64,000 nucleotides of DNA from positions 1-64,000 of the forward strand of contig NZ_JAERVK010000005.1 of NCBI RefSeq assembly GCF_016745425.1, given 5' to 3'. Source of the DNA: Candidatus Methylomicrobium oryzae (GTDB taxonomy: Bacteria > Pseudomonadota > Gammaproteobacteria > Methylococcales > Methylomonadaceae). The translations under genes and the position numbers were made by a program. The notes below the pieces were generated by a model, which was not told the origin of the DNA, ran no database searches, and worked only from the letters and a program-made list of their open reading frames with translations. Positions within the stretch are counted from its first letter, which is position 1, and each line of letters starts with the position of its first letter. Shown here one piece after another: positions 1 through 10,601 of this stretch.

Positions 1-1133
<1,133 letters not shown>

Positions 1134-1147
1134 TATTTCCTTTAGAA

Positions 1148-1183
1148 ACTCTGAACAATTGTTTTTCCGGCTTTGTTCAGAGT
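1148..1183 (+). terminator. Stem-loop after collagen-like gene
   Basis: A perfect 11-bp inverted repeat (arms 1148-1158 and 1173-1183) with a T-rich 14-base loop lies 15 bases after the stop codon. No U-run follows it, so it may be a processed 3' end rather than a classical intrinsic terminator. Confidence 0.45.
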
Positions 1184-1211
1184 GGGAAGAACTAAGTTGA
1201 GTTAATCGGGA

Positions 1212-1236
1212 CGGCAGGCCGGTTTCCGGCCTGCCG
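1212..1236 (+). terminator. GC-rich hairpin, possible terminator
   Basis: A perfect 11-bp GC-rich stem with a 3-base loop (arms 1212-1222 and 1226-1236) lies between the collagen-like gene and the convergent GGDEF-EAL gene. The following bases are only weakly T-rich. It could serve either strand. Confidence 0.4.
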
Positions 1237-1351
1237 CATTTACTGCAGTTAACCGGATACCCGCCGACTACAGGCCGCGCCTGCGTCAAAATGCCGAGTT
1301 CGCCATTAGGCAAATTAAACCAACCTTCATTGGCTAAATTGCTTCCCCAAG

Positions 1352-4300
1352 CTAACTACTGCTCAATATAAACTTGCTGCGCTGATCCAACCATTCAATC
1401 AAAGATTCTGCAGACATGGGCTTTGCGAAAGCGTAGCCTTGTCCGAATTCGCAGCCCATTTCGAGCAGTTTCTCAGCGTGAGCGTCGGTTTCGACCCCCT
1501 CCGCAATGCATTCGCGTCCGAAGGCGCGGGCCAATCCTATTACGCCGCTGAGAATGGCCAAGTCATCCTGATCTTCCAGCATATCCCTGACAAAACTTTG
1601 GTCGATTTTCAAGGTTCTGACAGGCAGGCGTTTTAAGTAAGTCAACGATGAATAACCGGTGCCGAAATCATCCAGAGCAAACCTGATCCCCATGGTTTTA
1701 CAGGCCTCGATGACGGAGGATACACCGACAATATCATTCAATGCGCTTGACTCCAGGACTTCGAGTTCCAAATGGGCCGGATTAATATCCGGATACCTAC
1801 GCAGTGCGTTGCGGATGTCGTTCAGGAAATTGGGATTCTGAAGATACGCCCCGTCTATATTGATGCTGATGGGGAGTTCGATCCCCGCATTGCGCCATTG
1901 CCTTAATTGATCCAAAGCGCAATATAGCACCCAATTGCCAAGCTCGATATGCAAACTGTGTTTACCGATGAAGGGTAAGAATTCGTTCGGATAGACGATG
2001 CCTTTTTCGGGGTCGAGCCATCGAATTAAGCCCTCAACGCCGATAACGCGATGGGTGCGCAAGTTGATTTTGGGTTGATAGTGAAGAAGAAATTCATGGT
2101 TCTGCAGGGCCAGACGGATGCGTTCGAGGCTTTGATGGTGTTTCCGCAGTAAAAGATCGTGGTCCGCGTCAAAAAAACAATACCGGCTTTTACCCGCCAA
2201 TTTTGCTTGATACATGGCCTGATCGGCTTGCCGTATCAATTGGTCGGGTTCGATTTTGTCATATTGCGGATAACAGGCCACGCCGATACTTGCCGATATT
2301 CGCAAGCGCAAGCCATTGATACAAAAGGGTTTAGTGGCGGCAATCAGTAACCGGTCGATGATTTCTTGGCACATGGCAATATCATTAAGCTCCGGCAAAA
2401 CCACGACAAACTCGTCGCCGCCGAGTCTGGCCAGGGTATCGCAATGCCGGAGGGCGTGTTTCATACTATCGGCAATGTGTACCAATAGCTGGTCGCCGCA
2501 GGCGTGACCGTACCGATCGTTAATTTCTTTGAAACCGTCCAAGTCAATATAAATTAAAGAGACTGTATGCGCATAACGATCGGCATGGGCCAATGCCTGC
2601 TGCAGCCTGTCCGTCAATAAAACGCGGTTTGGCAGATGAGTCAAAGGATCATAATGGGCAAGATATTCCAGTTGTTTTTGATGATCCTTGATAGCCGTGA
2701 TATCGGAAAATAAGGCGACATAGTATTCTACGGCCCCGGCCTCGTTTTTTACGCAATTGATCGAGAGTAGTTCGGCATAGTGCTCGCCCTGCTTATTACG
2801 ATTCCAAATCTCCCCCGTCCATTGACCTGTGACATGAATCGATTGCCACATTTCCGCGTAAAAATCGGCTTCGTGCAAGCCGGAGCGCAATAAATTCGGA
2901 TTTTTCCCCAGCACTTCATTTTTTTCGTATCCTGTGATGCGGGTAAAAGCCCGATTCACATCAATAATATTGCAGGCGGAATCGGTCACTAAAATAGCCT
3001 CATTCGAATGATCGAACACACTCGCCGCCAAACGTAAATGTTCCTCATTTTTTTTCTGTGCGGTGATGTCTTCATAAACGCCTATCATCCCGATAACGAC
3101 CTGTTGTGTATCCCGTAACGGCACTTTTGAAGTCCGCAACCACATTTGGTGGCCTTGCGGAGTGGTTTGTAATTCTTCAAAGCCAAGTTTTGGCTTACCG
3201 GTTACCATGACATTTTGATCGTCAACCTGATAAAGGGCCGCTTGTTCCTGCCAACACAATTGAAAATCATCTTTACCGAGTATGTCTTGTTCGGACCGGA
3301 CACCGGCATCCCGAGCAAACAAGATATTGCATCCTAAATAACAAGAACCCTTATCTTTCCAAAAAATCCGCACAGGGACAGTATCGATAATCGTTCTCAG
3401 TAGGGCATGAGACTCCATCAACGCCCGTTCGTTGGCTTTGCGTTGATTCTCATGTTCAAAGTTGGTCAATGCAAAATCAATATCGGCTGCCAGTTCCAGC
3501 AGAAGTTTGCGTTCCTCTTCGCCAAAAGCGTTTGTATCCGCACCATAGAGCGTGAACCCGCCGATCACTCGGCCATTTCGGTGTAAAGGCAAAGAGGCCG
3601 ATGCTCCCCAGCCATAAGGTTCAGCTCTTTCGCGCCAATAGGACGTGCCGGAATCTTTTTGAAAATCGTGGCACCAAAAAGCTCTATCCTCCCGCAACGC
3701 CGTGCCCGTCGGTCCTCTACCGCTCGCTAAAGATGCATCGGTTGTAATATCGATATCGTCCAGGTATTCGGTTCCGAGTCCGTAACTGGCAACCGGCTTG
3801 AGTTGGTACCCATTAGGCTCTATCAACCCTATCCAGACCATTTTCAAGCCGCCGAAAACAACGGTATCGCGGCAAATGACCTCAAATAGTTGTTCTTGAC
3901 TGGTGGAGCGTACGATGGCCTGGTTGCACTGGCTCAAGACGGCATAAAACCGTGTCAGGCGTTGATTATTGGCTTCCGTAATCCGGCGGTCATTATCCAG
4001 GCGAGCCAGATTTTTTTGGGTTTCCGAAAGCCATGCCAGAACACTGTCGCGATGACCGGAGCTGACGGTAATGGGATCAAAAAACTCGCCCTGACCCAGC
4101 TTTGTGATCGATTGATACAACTGTTTGACCGAACCGCCCAGCACGTCGGTTAAAACACGGTAAGAGCGATACAATGTCCAAGTCCAAAACACACTGAATG
4201 CGATAAACGCGTAACGAAGTAACAGGGCGACGTCTTCAGCGTGACGAATGGAGCTCAGTGTGCGTTTATCGACGAGTTGATAGAATTCCCTAATTGGCCG

Positions 4301-4867
4301 CATGATCTTGGCTTTGGCCTGAAAATAGGCGTCATCGAACAGCATTCGGATGGCTGTTTCGCGGTTTTCCTGCAGGGACGCGCCGGGTTCGATCAGGCTC
4401 ATCGCCTTGAATTCGGTTTGAGTTAACTCGTCGGAAGAGCGCTTTGCTTCAGCTAATTTTGCAAATTCCGCTTCGGTGAAACCGACCTGACGGAATAAAT
4501 CCAATAACGAAATCGCTTGGCCTGAAGGCATTGGCCTTTGGTCATCGGCTAGCACCAAATCCCAATAGATGTATTTATAGTCGATGGGGCGCGGCTGTTT
4601 ACCGTCCCGGATATCTAAAATCTCTTGAAAGTGCTTCTTATAGAGAGGATTGCCCGTTGCCACATAGGTGCGAACTTTCATGGTCAAATCGGCGGAAGAT
4701 TGCCGCAATTCGTTGGCCAACAAGAATGCCAGATCGCGCCGCTCGTACGCACGGTCGATCTGTTTTTCGGAATAAACATAGATGCCGAACAAGAGGGCGA
4801 GCACAACAAATAGCCCGAGGCTCAGCCATAGATTTTGATAAAGCCTGGTTAAATATCTTCTTTGCAT
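1352..4867 (-). CDS. Membrane GAF-PAS-PAS-GGDEF-EAL c-di-GMP protein
   Basis: This 1171-residue protein makes and/or breaks the second messenger cyclic di-GMP. A transmembrane helix at about 13-32 and a second at about 212-233 bracket a periplasmic sensor segment. A GAF-like region (about 305-460) and two PAS domains (about 485-740) follow. The GGDEF domain has an intact GGDEF signature at residues 816-820 and an RHCD inhibitory I-site five residues before it. The EAL domain has EGL at 945-947 in place of EAL, with DDFGTGYSS, LKIDQSF and IAEGVET motifs all conserved, so phosphodiesterase activity is plausible. It stands alone on the minus strand behind the terminator of the LysR gene. The ligand is unknown. 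Confidence 0.93.
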   Translation of the reverse strand: MQRRYLTRLYQNLWLSLGLFVVLALLFGIYVYSEKQIDRAYERRDLAFLLANELRQSSADLTMKVRTYVATGNPLYKKHFQEILDIRDGKQPRPIDYKYIYWDLVLADDQRPMPSGQAISLLDLFRQVGFTEAEFAKLAEAKRSSDELTQTEFKAMSLIEPGASLQENRETAIRMLFDDAYFQAKAKIMRPIREFYQLVDKRTLSSIRHAEDVALLLRYAFIAFSVFWTWTLYRSYRVLTDVLGGSVKQLYQSITKLGQGEFFDPITVSSGHRDSVLAWLSETQKNLARLDNDRRITEANNQRLTRFYAVLSQCNQAIVRSTSQEQLFEVICRDTVVFGGLKMVWIGLIEPNGYQLKPVASYGLGTEYLDDIDITTDASLASGRGPTGTALREDRAFWCHDFQKDSGTSYWRERAEPYGWGASASLPLHRNGRVIGGFTLYGADTNAFGEEERKLLLELAADIDFALTNFEHENQRKANERALMESHALLRTIIDTVPVRIFWKDKGSCYLGCNILFARDAGVRSEQDILGKDDFQLCWQEQAALYQVDDQNVMVTGKPKLGFEELQTTPQGHQMWLRTSKVPLRDTQQVVIGMIGVYEDITAQKKNEEHLRLAASVFDHSNEAILVTDSACNIIDVNRAFTRITGYEKNEVLGKNPNLLRSGLHEADFYAEMWQSIHVTGQWTGEIWNRNKQGEHYAELLSINCVKNEAGAVEYYVALFSDITAIKDHQKQLEYLAHYDPLTHLPNRVLLTDRLQQALAHADRYAHTVSLIYIDLDGFKEINDRYGHACGDQLLVHIADSMKHALRHCDTLARLGGDEFVVVLPELNDIAMCQEIIDRLLIAATKPFCINGLRLRISASIGVACYPQYDKIEPDQLIRQADQAMYQAKLAGKSRYCFFDADHDLLLRKHHQSLERIRLALQNHEFLLHYQPKINLRTHRVIGVEGLIRWLDPEKGIVYPNEFLPFIGKHSLHIELGNWVLYCALDQLRQWRNAGIELPISINIDGAYLQNPNFLNDIRNALRRYPDINPAHLELEVLESSALNDIVGVSSVIEACKTMGIRFALDDFGTGYSSLTYLKRLPVRTLKIDQSFVRDMLEDQDDLAILSGVIGLARAFGRECIAEGVETDAHAEKLLEMGCEFGQGYAFAKPMSAESLIEWLDQRSKFILSSS

Positions 4868-4972
4868 CCGGGACTAAGTTTTGTCGATACTTGCCTGAAA
4901 CAGGCTATTGGGACTGCCATTTTGTCACCTTGGGCTGCAATATCAAAGATTATTCTCCGCAAGCGGGCGACA

Positions 4973-5018
4973 GAAAAAAAGCCCCCTAAGGCGGAACGCG
5001 CCAGCGGTTCCGCCGGGG
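4973..5018 (-). terminator. Intrinsic terminator of LysR gene
   Basis: Read on the minus strand, a GC-rich stem (arms 4990-4997 and 5007-5014, extended by flanking G/C bases) is followed by an uninterrupted T tract (A tract 4973-4980 on plus). It begins four bases after the LysR stop codon, which makes it a good Rho-independent terminator. Confidence 0.75.
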
Positions 5019-5022
5019 AGCT

Positions 5023-5883
5023 TCAACTGTAACGGGCCTGCCGCTCAATCGCCGCCAGACGGCGCAAATTGCCCAGCACCTGCGTCAGTACCGCCGAATC
5101 GGTATCGAGCGGATACACCATATACGACGGCAGTTTGAACTCCGGACTGCCGGGGACGCGGTGCAGACGCCTTGCCCAGACGAAGGATTCGGCCATCCGG
5201 ATCGGCAGGAAACACGAGCCGCCGTTGGACAAAATCAATTGGATGCCGAGCCAGCCGATATTGACCACTTGCGCGGGACGTTCCATATCGGGATAGAAGC
5301 CGCTGTGCTGAGCATAAAACTCGGGGCCCCAATCGACATAGATATAGTCGTCTCCCGGCCAGGGGTCGTTCGGCCGGGTAGTCAACAGTACCAGCGTTTC
5401 GTCGAATAAATGCTCGACTTTCAGCCCCGGGCTGTGCTGCGGGGCGTACATCATCCCGATATCCACGGTGCCCTCGATCAGCCGCCGCATCAAATCTTCC
5501 TCGAATCCGATCTCACAGCGCAGCGACACATCCGGCAACGAAGCGCGAATCTCGCCGATCCAGCGCGGCAGCATTGTTTCCCACAGCGCGATGCGCGCAC
5601 CCACGGTAATGCTGGCTCGAAAGCGGCTGGGCAGACCGATATCGTGTTTCGCCTGCTCCAGCGTCAACAGCATCGATTTCGCATGCTTCAGGAACCGCCG
5701 GCCCTGCTGGGTCAGATGCGCCCCGGACCGGTTGCGCACGAACAAAGGCACCCGCAGATGCTCTTCCAGGCGCTGGATGCGCATGCTGACGGTCGATTGC
5801 GTCACATAGAGACGGTTGGCCGCCTCCTGAAAGCTGCCGTTCGCCGCTACGCTCAAAAAGGTACGGATCTGTTCGATATCCAT
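5023..5883 (-). CDS. LysR-family transcriptional regulator
   Basis: This is a 286-residue protein of typical LysR length. The N-terminal winged helix-turn-helix (about residues 1-60) contains the usual signature around SFQEAANRLYVTQSTVSMRIQRL, followed by a linker helix and a periplasmic-binding-protein-like effector domain (about 90-280). It is expected to bind DNA as a tetramer and respond to a small ligand. The nearest divergent gene is the lipoprotein starting at 6073, with an AT-rich spacer between them. LysR proteins often regulate the divergent gene and themselves, so that pair is the first candidate target. The ligand cannot be predicted. Confidence 0.92.
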   Translation of the reverse strand: MDIEQIRTFLSVAANGSFQEAANRLYVTQSTVSMRIQRLEEHLRVPLFVRNRSGAHLTQQGRRFLKHAKSMLLTLEQAKHDIGLPSRFRASITVGARIALWETMLPRWIGEIRASLPDVSLRCEIGFEEDLMRRLIEGTVDIGMMYAPQHSPGLKVEHLFDETLVLLTTRPNDPWPGDDYIYVDWGPEFYAQHSGFYPDMERPAQVVNIGWLGIQLILSNGGSCFLPIRMAESFVWARRLHRVPGSPEFKLPSYMVYPLDTDSAVLTQVLGNLRRLAAIERQARYS

Positions 5884-6072
5884 GGTGGTTCCATTTGTTT
5901 TATCGATATTAAAGTCAAATATAAATCATTTGTTTCATTTGTAAATTGAATTTATATTGGATATTAAAAGTGATCGCCCTATTCTGGGTCATTGTCATCC
6001 GCTACCGAGTCGGGCGGTCCATTTCGGCGCAGAGATAAATTCTGCTTTCAGGGCTCAGGCAGGAGGTTCGTG
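5884..6072. promoter_or_regulatory. Divergent AT-rich regulatory region
   Basis: The spacer between the divergent LysR and lipoprotein genes is markedly AT-rich at 5890-5960, in a GC-rich neighbourhood. It contains a short inverted repeat CAAAT-N7-ATTTG (5916-5932), compatible with a LysR-type T-N11-A site. A Shine-Dalgarno AGGAGG at 6061-6066 serves the gene at 6073. Confidence 0.4.
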
Positions 6073-6918
6073 ATGTTCAAGAAATATGTACAAAAGGGTT
6101 GGTATTGGCTGTTGCCGGCGTTGATGCTGGCCGGCTGTCAGACGGCTCCCACGGTCAGATTGCCCGGCGCGGCAGCCTCGGCGATCAAAACGGTCAGAAT
6201 AGTAGCCGTCGAGGCGCCCCCCCTGGAGGTGTTGCCCGACCAGCTCGAAGCCCGGATGCCGAATTACGCGCATGAATACAATATGGTTTTGCCGTTGCCC
6301 GGCATTAGCACTGCGCAGGAGGCCGTTTACCGGAGTCCGGGCGGTATCCTGATCGCCGGCAAGGTCGGGCAAGGCGACAGCGTGGAAATCGCCGACCTGT
6401 CGGCGAAGGGCGACGCTTCAGCCCTGGCCGGTTATTGGCTGCCGACGCGTGAACTGGCATCCGCCGCGGAAGCGCAACTGAAGGCCGCGCATATCGCGGC
6501 AGAGCTGAAGCCTCAAGCCGCCCGCCTGCCGATCGCCGCCGGAGAGCGCACAGCGTATATCGGGCATTGGCGGGACGCGGTCGATCGATGGTACGCCCAA
6601 AACGCGCCCGCATCCCTTGAAGGGGTGCAAACAGCCGACGCGGTGCTTGAAGTCGGCATCGGCCGCTACCGTATTTTCGAAGGCCAGACGTCCCTTCAGG
6701 TCTTGCTTAAATTGATCGATCCGCACACGGGCCAAGTGCTCGCCAAGACCAGCAAGAAAACGCTATTGATCGGTGATACGGCAATACCCGCACTGCTCTA
6801 TCCGCAAGGCGAAAGATTCAAGGGTTTGATCCGCGAAAACGGCGGGCGGCTGATGGCGGAAGCGATGCAGGACATCGGCCTGACGCCGGTGCGCTTGTCG
6901 GAACTGACCGTTCCGTAG
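6073..6918 (+). CDS. Putative outer-membrane lipoprotein, unknown function
   Basis: The start at 6073 is chosen because AGGAGG lies seven bases upstream and the product then opens with a lipoprotein signal: a positively charged n-region, hydrophobic stretch and lipobox LAGC, giving 281 residues. In-frame extension upstream to 5992 would bury the signal. The mature part is alpha/beta in character with no motif I recognise, including a region around AVLEVGIGRYRIFEGQTSL that resembles lipoproteins which build secretion or surface-organelle parts. The next gene is a small membrane protein 26 bases downstream, so the two may be co-transcribed. Function is not assigned. Confidence 0.75.
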   Translation: MFKKYVQKGWYWLLPALMLAGCQTAPTVRLPGAAASAIKTVRIVAVEAPPLEVLPDQLEARMPNYAHEYNMVLPLPGISTAQEAVYRSPGGILIAGKVGQGDSVEIADLSAKGDASALAGYWLPTRELASAAEAQLKAAHIAAELKPQAARLPIAAGERTAYIGHWRDAVDRWYAQNAPASLEGVQTADAVLEVGIGRYRIFEGQTSLQVLLKLIDPHTGQVLAKTSKKTLLIGDTAIPALLYPQGERFKGLIRENGGRLMAEAMQDIGLTPVRLSELTVP

Positions 6919-6944
6919 CCGGAAGCGGCTTGCGGAGAAAGGTT

Positions 6945-7358
6945 ATGAGTATATCGCTGAAACAGAAGATCGGTTTCGGTTCGCTCATCGTAACCCTGGT
7001 GTATCTGCTGTCCGATACGTTGCTCGACCTGTTCTTCGAGCTCCTGGATTTGGCTTTCGAAGGTATCGAATACGTCTTCGATGCGGCCATCGAGCATCTG
7101 TTCGACACATCGCGCCATACGGCGCAGGTTGTCACTTTTTACCTGCTGTTTCTGATTGCGGCGGTCTTGCTCTACAGGCTGAGCCGCCGGTTGCCGGGTT
7201 GGTACGCGACATTCAAGGCCGATTGGGTTGATGCACGGCATCAGTTGTGTGCAGAGACGCTGGATTATTGGCATACCGCATCGGTATCGGATTTAGTGAA
7301 ATGGGGATCGGCCGTCACTATCGGCGTGGGCATACTGATGTGGGGACTTTTGATCTGA
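6945..7358 (+). CDS. Small membrane protein, unknown
   Basis: The ATG at 6945 has a GGAG ribosome site seven bases upstream; a TTG at 6930 is the longer alternative. The 137-residue product has a hydrophobic segment near residues 8-27, an acidic amphipathic stretch rich in Leu, Phe, Asp and Glu, a strong helix at about 66-84 and a last one at the C-terminus. No family was recognised. It follows the lipoprotein closely and could be its inner-membrane partner. Confidence 0.6.
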   Translation: MSISLKQKIGFGSLIVTLVYLLSDTLLDLFFELLDLAFEGIEYVFDAAIEHLFDTSRHTAQVVTFYLLFLIAAVLLYRLSRRLPGWYATFKADWVDARHQLCAETLDYWHTASVSDLVKWGSAVTIGVGILMWGLLI

Positions 7359-7585
7359 CGGGACTAAAAAGATTGTGGTACCTGATTAATTAATGCGTAG
7401 AGGCGCCGGCGGCGGTTAACAGGCCGGTCTTTTAAGGCCGCCGGCGATAGCGGGCCAGTGCCGCTCTCACTTTATCATAGTATCGATTCGCTGTTTTTTT
7501 GAGAATGTATAAAAACTTATGCTGCGGATTTTCCGTATGACCACATGCTTCGCAACCGCCATCCCCGTCAGGAAATCTTCATAGC

Positions 7586-9154
7586 ATGGGCCTCATTTAT
7601 AGTAAACGGCTGCGCGGCTGGCGCTTCGCGCTGTTCAACCTGTGCCTGGGCCTTGGTCATGCGGTCGTAATTTTCAATGCGGGGGCTTATATCGCGATGC
7701 TGCCGCGCGTGGCGGGCGGGCTTTCGATTCCTCCCAGCTTCGCGACCTGGACCCAGACCGACTACATGACCAGCCTGGCGCTCGGTTTTCCTGTCGGCGC
7801 CTGGCTGGCGCGGCGTAAAGGCGAATGCCGGCCGTTCGTCTGGGCCTTTCTCGTGTTTGCGCTCGCCTCGCTGGTATGCGCTTTTTCCGCTTCGCTTTAC
7901 CCTTATCTGGCGGCGCGGATCGTACTCGGTTTCGCGGGCGGCGTAACTCTGCCTTTGGGCCAGACGCTGGTCCTGAAAGAATATCCCGACCGCAAAAAAT
8001 CGGCCGGGATTGGCGTCTGGAGTCTGTTCACGCTGACGCCGTTCACGTTTGGCCCTCCGCTCGGCGGCTGGATCGCGGACCATCTGGGCTGGCGCTGGCT
8101 GTTTCTGTTCAATGTTCCTGTCTCGCTCGCGATCGCCGGCATCGTCGGCGCCTTGCTGTACGGGCGCGGCGCAAAAACCGCCTTCAGCCATTTCGACTGG
8201 GTCGGCTTCGGCCTGTTGGCGGTCGCGATGGGCAGCTTCCAGACCCTGCTGAATCAGGGCAACGACTGGGACTGGACGAACTCAGGCTACCTGAATGCGT
8301 TGATCATCATCTGCATCGCCTCCCTGTTGTACTGGATCGTCTGGGAAATCGGCAGCCGCCGCCCTTTTCTGGATGTGCGTTTATTCGCGCATCGCAATTT
8401 CACGATCGGCGTGCTGCTGCTTTCGGCCGGCTTTCTGTTTTTTCAGGGCCTTCTCTCGCTTCTGATCGTGCAGTTGCAGCTGACGATGGGCTATTCCTCG
8501 TTCCTCGCGGGCCTGGTGTTTTTGCCGATGGCGATTTTCGCGAAGCCGGTCGCGGGAGTCTTTCATGAAGTCGTCAAACGCTTTGATGCCCGCCCGCTGG
8601 CCTGCGCAAATCTGCTCGGCTTCGCGGGCGTTTACTTCTGGTTGAGCCGTTTCGACGATCCCGCGTCTTTCGACCGGTTGTTCTGGCCTAAATTGATCGA
8701 AGGCATTTGCCTCGGCACGTTCTTCGGGCCGCTGACCGCATTGATGCTGCACGGCGTGCCTCCGGCCCAACAGCCCCGCGCGGTCGATATGGCAGGCCTG
8801 ATGCGGATCGCGGCCGGCGCGATCGGCATTTCGCTGCAAACGGTCGTGTTCTACCGGCGCGCGCCTTTCCATATGACCCGCCTGGCCGAGACCCTGACGC
8901 CGCTCGATCCGCCTTACGGCCTGGCAATGGATACCCTGACCGGCGCCGGGCTTGCGGAACCGGCCGCCACGGTGCAATTGGCGAAAATCGCCAAGCAGCA
9001 GGCGGCCATTCACAGCGTCAACGACGCTTTCTGGATCGCCGGCTGTGCCTTCACCGCGATGGCGCTGCTGGTCTGGCTGGCGCAGCCGACCCGGGAACCG
9101 CGGCGCCTCCCGTGGGTGCGCCGCGCACTGGAACTGCTCGCGAGGGAAGTATGA
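7586..9154 (+). CDS. MFS drug efflux permease, DHA2 (EmrB-like)
   Basis: This 522-residue polytopic protein has about 14 hydrophobic helices, as in the 14-TM DHA2 branch of the major facilitator superfamily. Family motif C is visible at GPPLGGWIADHLGWRW. DHA2 pumps use the proton gradient to expel lipophilic drugs, dyes or acids. The next two genes encode an outer-membrane factor (overlapping by 4 bases) and a membrane-fusion protein, which together make a complete EmrAB-TolC-type tripartite pump in the unusual order pump, channel, adaptor. No local regulator is in the operon; the LysR gene is 1.7 kb away. The substrate is unknown. Confidence 0.9.
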   Translation: MGLIYSKRLRGWRFALFNLCLGLGHAVVIFNAGAYIAMLPRVAGGLSIPPSFATWTQTDYMTSLALGFPVGAWLARRKGECRPFVWAFLVFALASLVCAFSASLYPYLAARIVLGFAGGVTLPLGQTLVLKEYPDRKKSAGIGVWSLFTLTPFTFGPPLGGWIADHLGWRWLFLFNVPVSLAIAGIVGALLYGRGAKTAFSHFDWVGFGLLAVAMGSFQTLLNQGNDWDWTNSGYLNALIIICIASLLYWIVWEIGSRRPFLDVRLFAHRNFTIGVLLLSAGFLFFQGLLSLLIVQLQLTMGYSSFLAGLVFLPMAIFAKPVAGVFHEVVKRFDARPLACANLLGFAGVYFWLSRFDDPASFDRLFWPKLIEGICLGTFFGPLTALMLHGVPPAQQPRAVDMAGLMRIAAGAIGISLQTVVFYRRAPFHMTRLAETLTPLDPPYGLAMDTLTGAGLAEPAATVQLAKIAKQQAAIHSVNDAFWIAGCAFTAMALLVWLAQPTREPRRLPWVRRALELLAREV

Positions 9155-10593
9155 ACGCATTACGGCGGCGTTTTGCCGTGTGTCTGAGCGTATTGCTCCT
9201 GGCCCCATCCTGCGCCTGGCTTCCCGAACCCGGCGTGCGCGCCGGCAAAATCCCCATGCCGCGCCTCGATAAAACGCTGGCGGCGGCTCGACAAGAGTCG
9301 CCGACCAACGCGCGCTGGCCCTCGGAGAAATGGTGGCAAAGCTTCGCGATACCGGCGTTGGACCGCTTGGTCGAAACCGCGCTGGCCGACAGTCCGACCC
9401 TCAAAACCGTCGAGGCGCGGCTGCGTCAGGCGCAAACCGGGGTCGATGCCGAAGCGGCCAACCAGTATCCGACCGTCAGCGCCAATATCGGTTTCAGCGC
9501 CCAACGCTTTTCCGCCAACAGCGTGCAGGCCAAACTGGCGGGCGAACACTTCCGGCAACTGTTGATCAATCCGTTTGTGCTGCGTTATCACCTGGATTTG
9601 TGGGGTGAGGACAAAGCGGCTCTGGAAGCCGCGATCGGCAAGGCGATGGCTTCTGAGATCGAACTGGCCGACGCCCGTCTGCTGCTGTCGGCCGCGGTCG
9701 CCGGCGCCTATTTCGATCTGGCTTCGGCATCGGCCCGGCTCGACGCCGCCGCACGCCTCACCGCCGACCGGAGCGAATGGCTCAAATGGGCCGAATCGCG
9801 GCTCTCTACCGGCCTTTCGTCCACTGCGCCGTTGTTGAAAGCGAAAATGGACCTCAACGATGCGAAGCAACAGGAGGCGGGGATTCGAGCCGAAATCCAG
9901 CTGCTGCAAAACCGTCTTGCGGCGCTGGTCGGGAAAGGGCCCGACTGGGGACGGCAAGTCGCGGCCGCCGCCCTGATCCTGCCCCGGCTGCTGCCCTTGC
10001 CGAACGATCTGCCGCTGCATCTTCTCGCGCATCGTCCCGATGTGCAGGCCGCGCGGCTGCGCGCCGAAGCCGAAGCGAAGCTGATCGATGTCGCGAAAAC
10101 GGCATTTTATCCCGATGTGAATCTCGTCTCTTTTGCGGGGCTGCACAGCGTCAGCATGACCGATGTAATCTTGCAGGGGTCGAGCCTTGCTTATGCGGTC
10201 GGTCCGTCGATCGACTTTCCGATTTTCGAAGGCGGACGCCTGCGCGCCGAACTCCAGTATCGGGAGGCCGCCTACGACGCCGCGATCGAACGCTACAACG
10301 GCCAGGTACTGCACGCGGTGCAGGAAGTCGCCGACGCGCTGGCCGGCTGGCAAAAGATCGATGAACAGGTGAACGAGCAGCGGCAAACGCTCGCCGCGGC
10401 GGAGAAGGCGCGGCAGTTGGCGGAAAGCGCATACCGTTCCGGGCTGAGCGACCGCCGCGGTCTGATCGAAGCGGATACGGCCGCCTCCCTACAACGTCTC
10501 CGGCTGGCCGGCCTGGAAGGCGATTATTGCAAAACCGCCGTACAACTCGCCCGCGTCCTGGGCGGCGGCTATCTGAATAAGGCCGTTGAATAA
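9151..10593 (+). CDS. RND/MFS efflux outer-membrane lipoprotein (NodT family)
   Basis: The start at 9151 overlaps the permease stop as ATGA, giving 480 residues; longer in-frame extension upstream would lie wholly inside the permease gene. A hydrophobic N-terminus ends in LAPSC, a plausible lipobox, followed by two outer-membrane efflux repeats rich in Ala, Leu and Glu coiled helices (about 60-260 and 280-470). This family trimerises into the outer-membrane channel and periplasmic tunnel of tripartite pumps. Translational coupling to the permease and the adaptor gene nine bases downstream argue strongly for one pump. Confidence 0.9.
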   Translation: MNALRRRFAVCLSVLLLAPSCAWLPEPGVRAGKIPMPRLDKTLAAARQESPTNARWPSEKWWQSFAIPALDRLVETALADSPTLKTVEARLRQAQTGVDAEAANQYPTVSANIGFSAQRFSANSVQAKLAGEHFRQLLINPFVLRYHLDLWGEDKAALEAAIGKAMASEIELADARLLLSAAVAGAYFDLASASARLDAAARLTADRSEWLKWAESRLSTGLSSTAPLLKAKMDLNDAKQQEAGIRAEIQLLQNRLAALVGKGPDWGRQVAAAALILPRLLPLPNDLPLHLLAHRPDVQAARLRAEAEAKLIDVAKTAFYPDVNLVSFAGLHSVSMTDVILQGSSLAYAVGPSIDFPIFEGGRLRAELQYREAAYDAAIERYNGQVLHAVQEVADALAGWQKIDEQVNEQRQTLAAAEKARQLAESAYRSGLSDRRGLIEADTAASLQRLRLAGLEGDYCKTAVQLARVLGGGYLNKAVE

Positions 10594-10601
10594 AGGAAAC
10601 C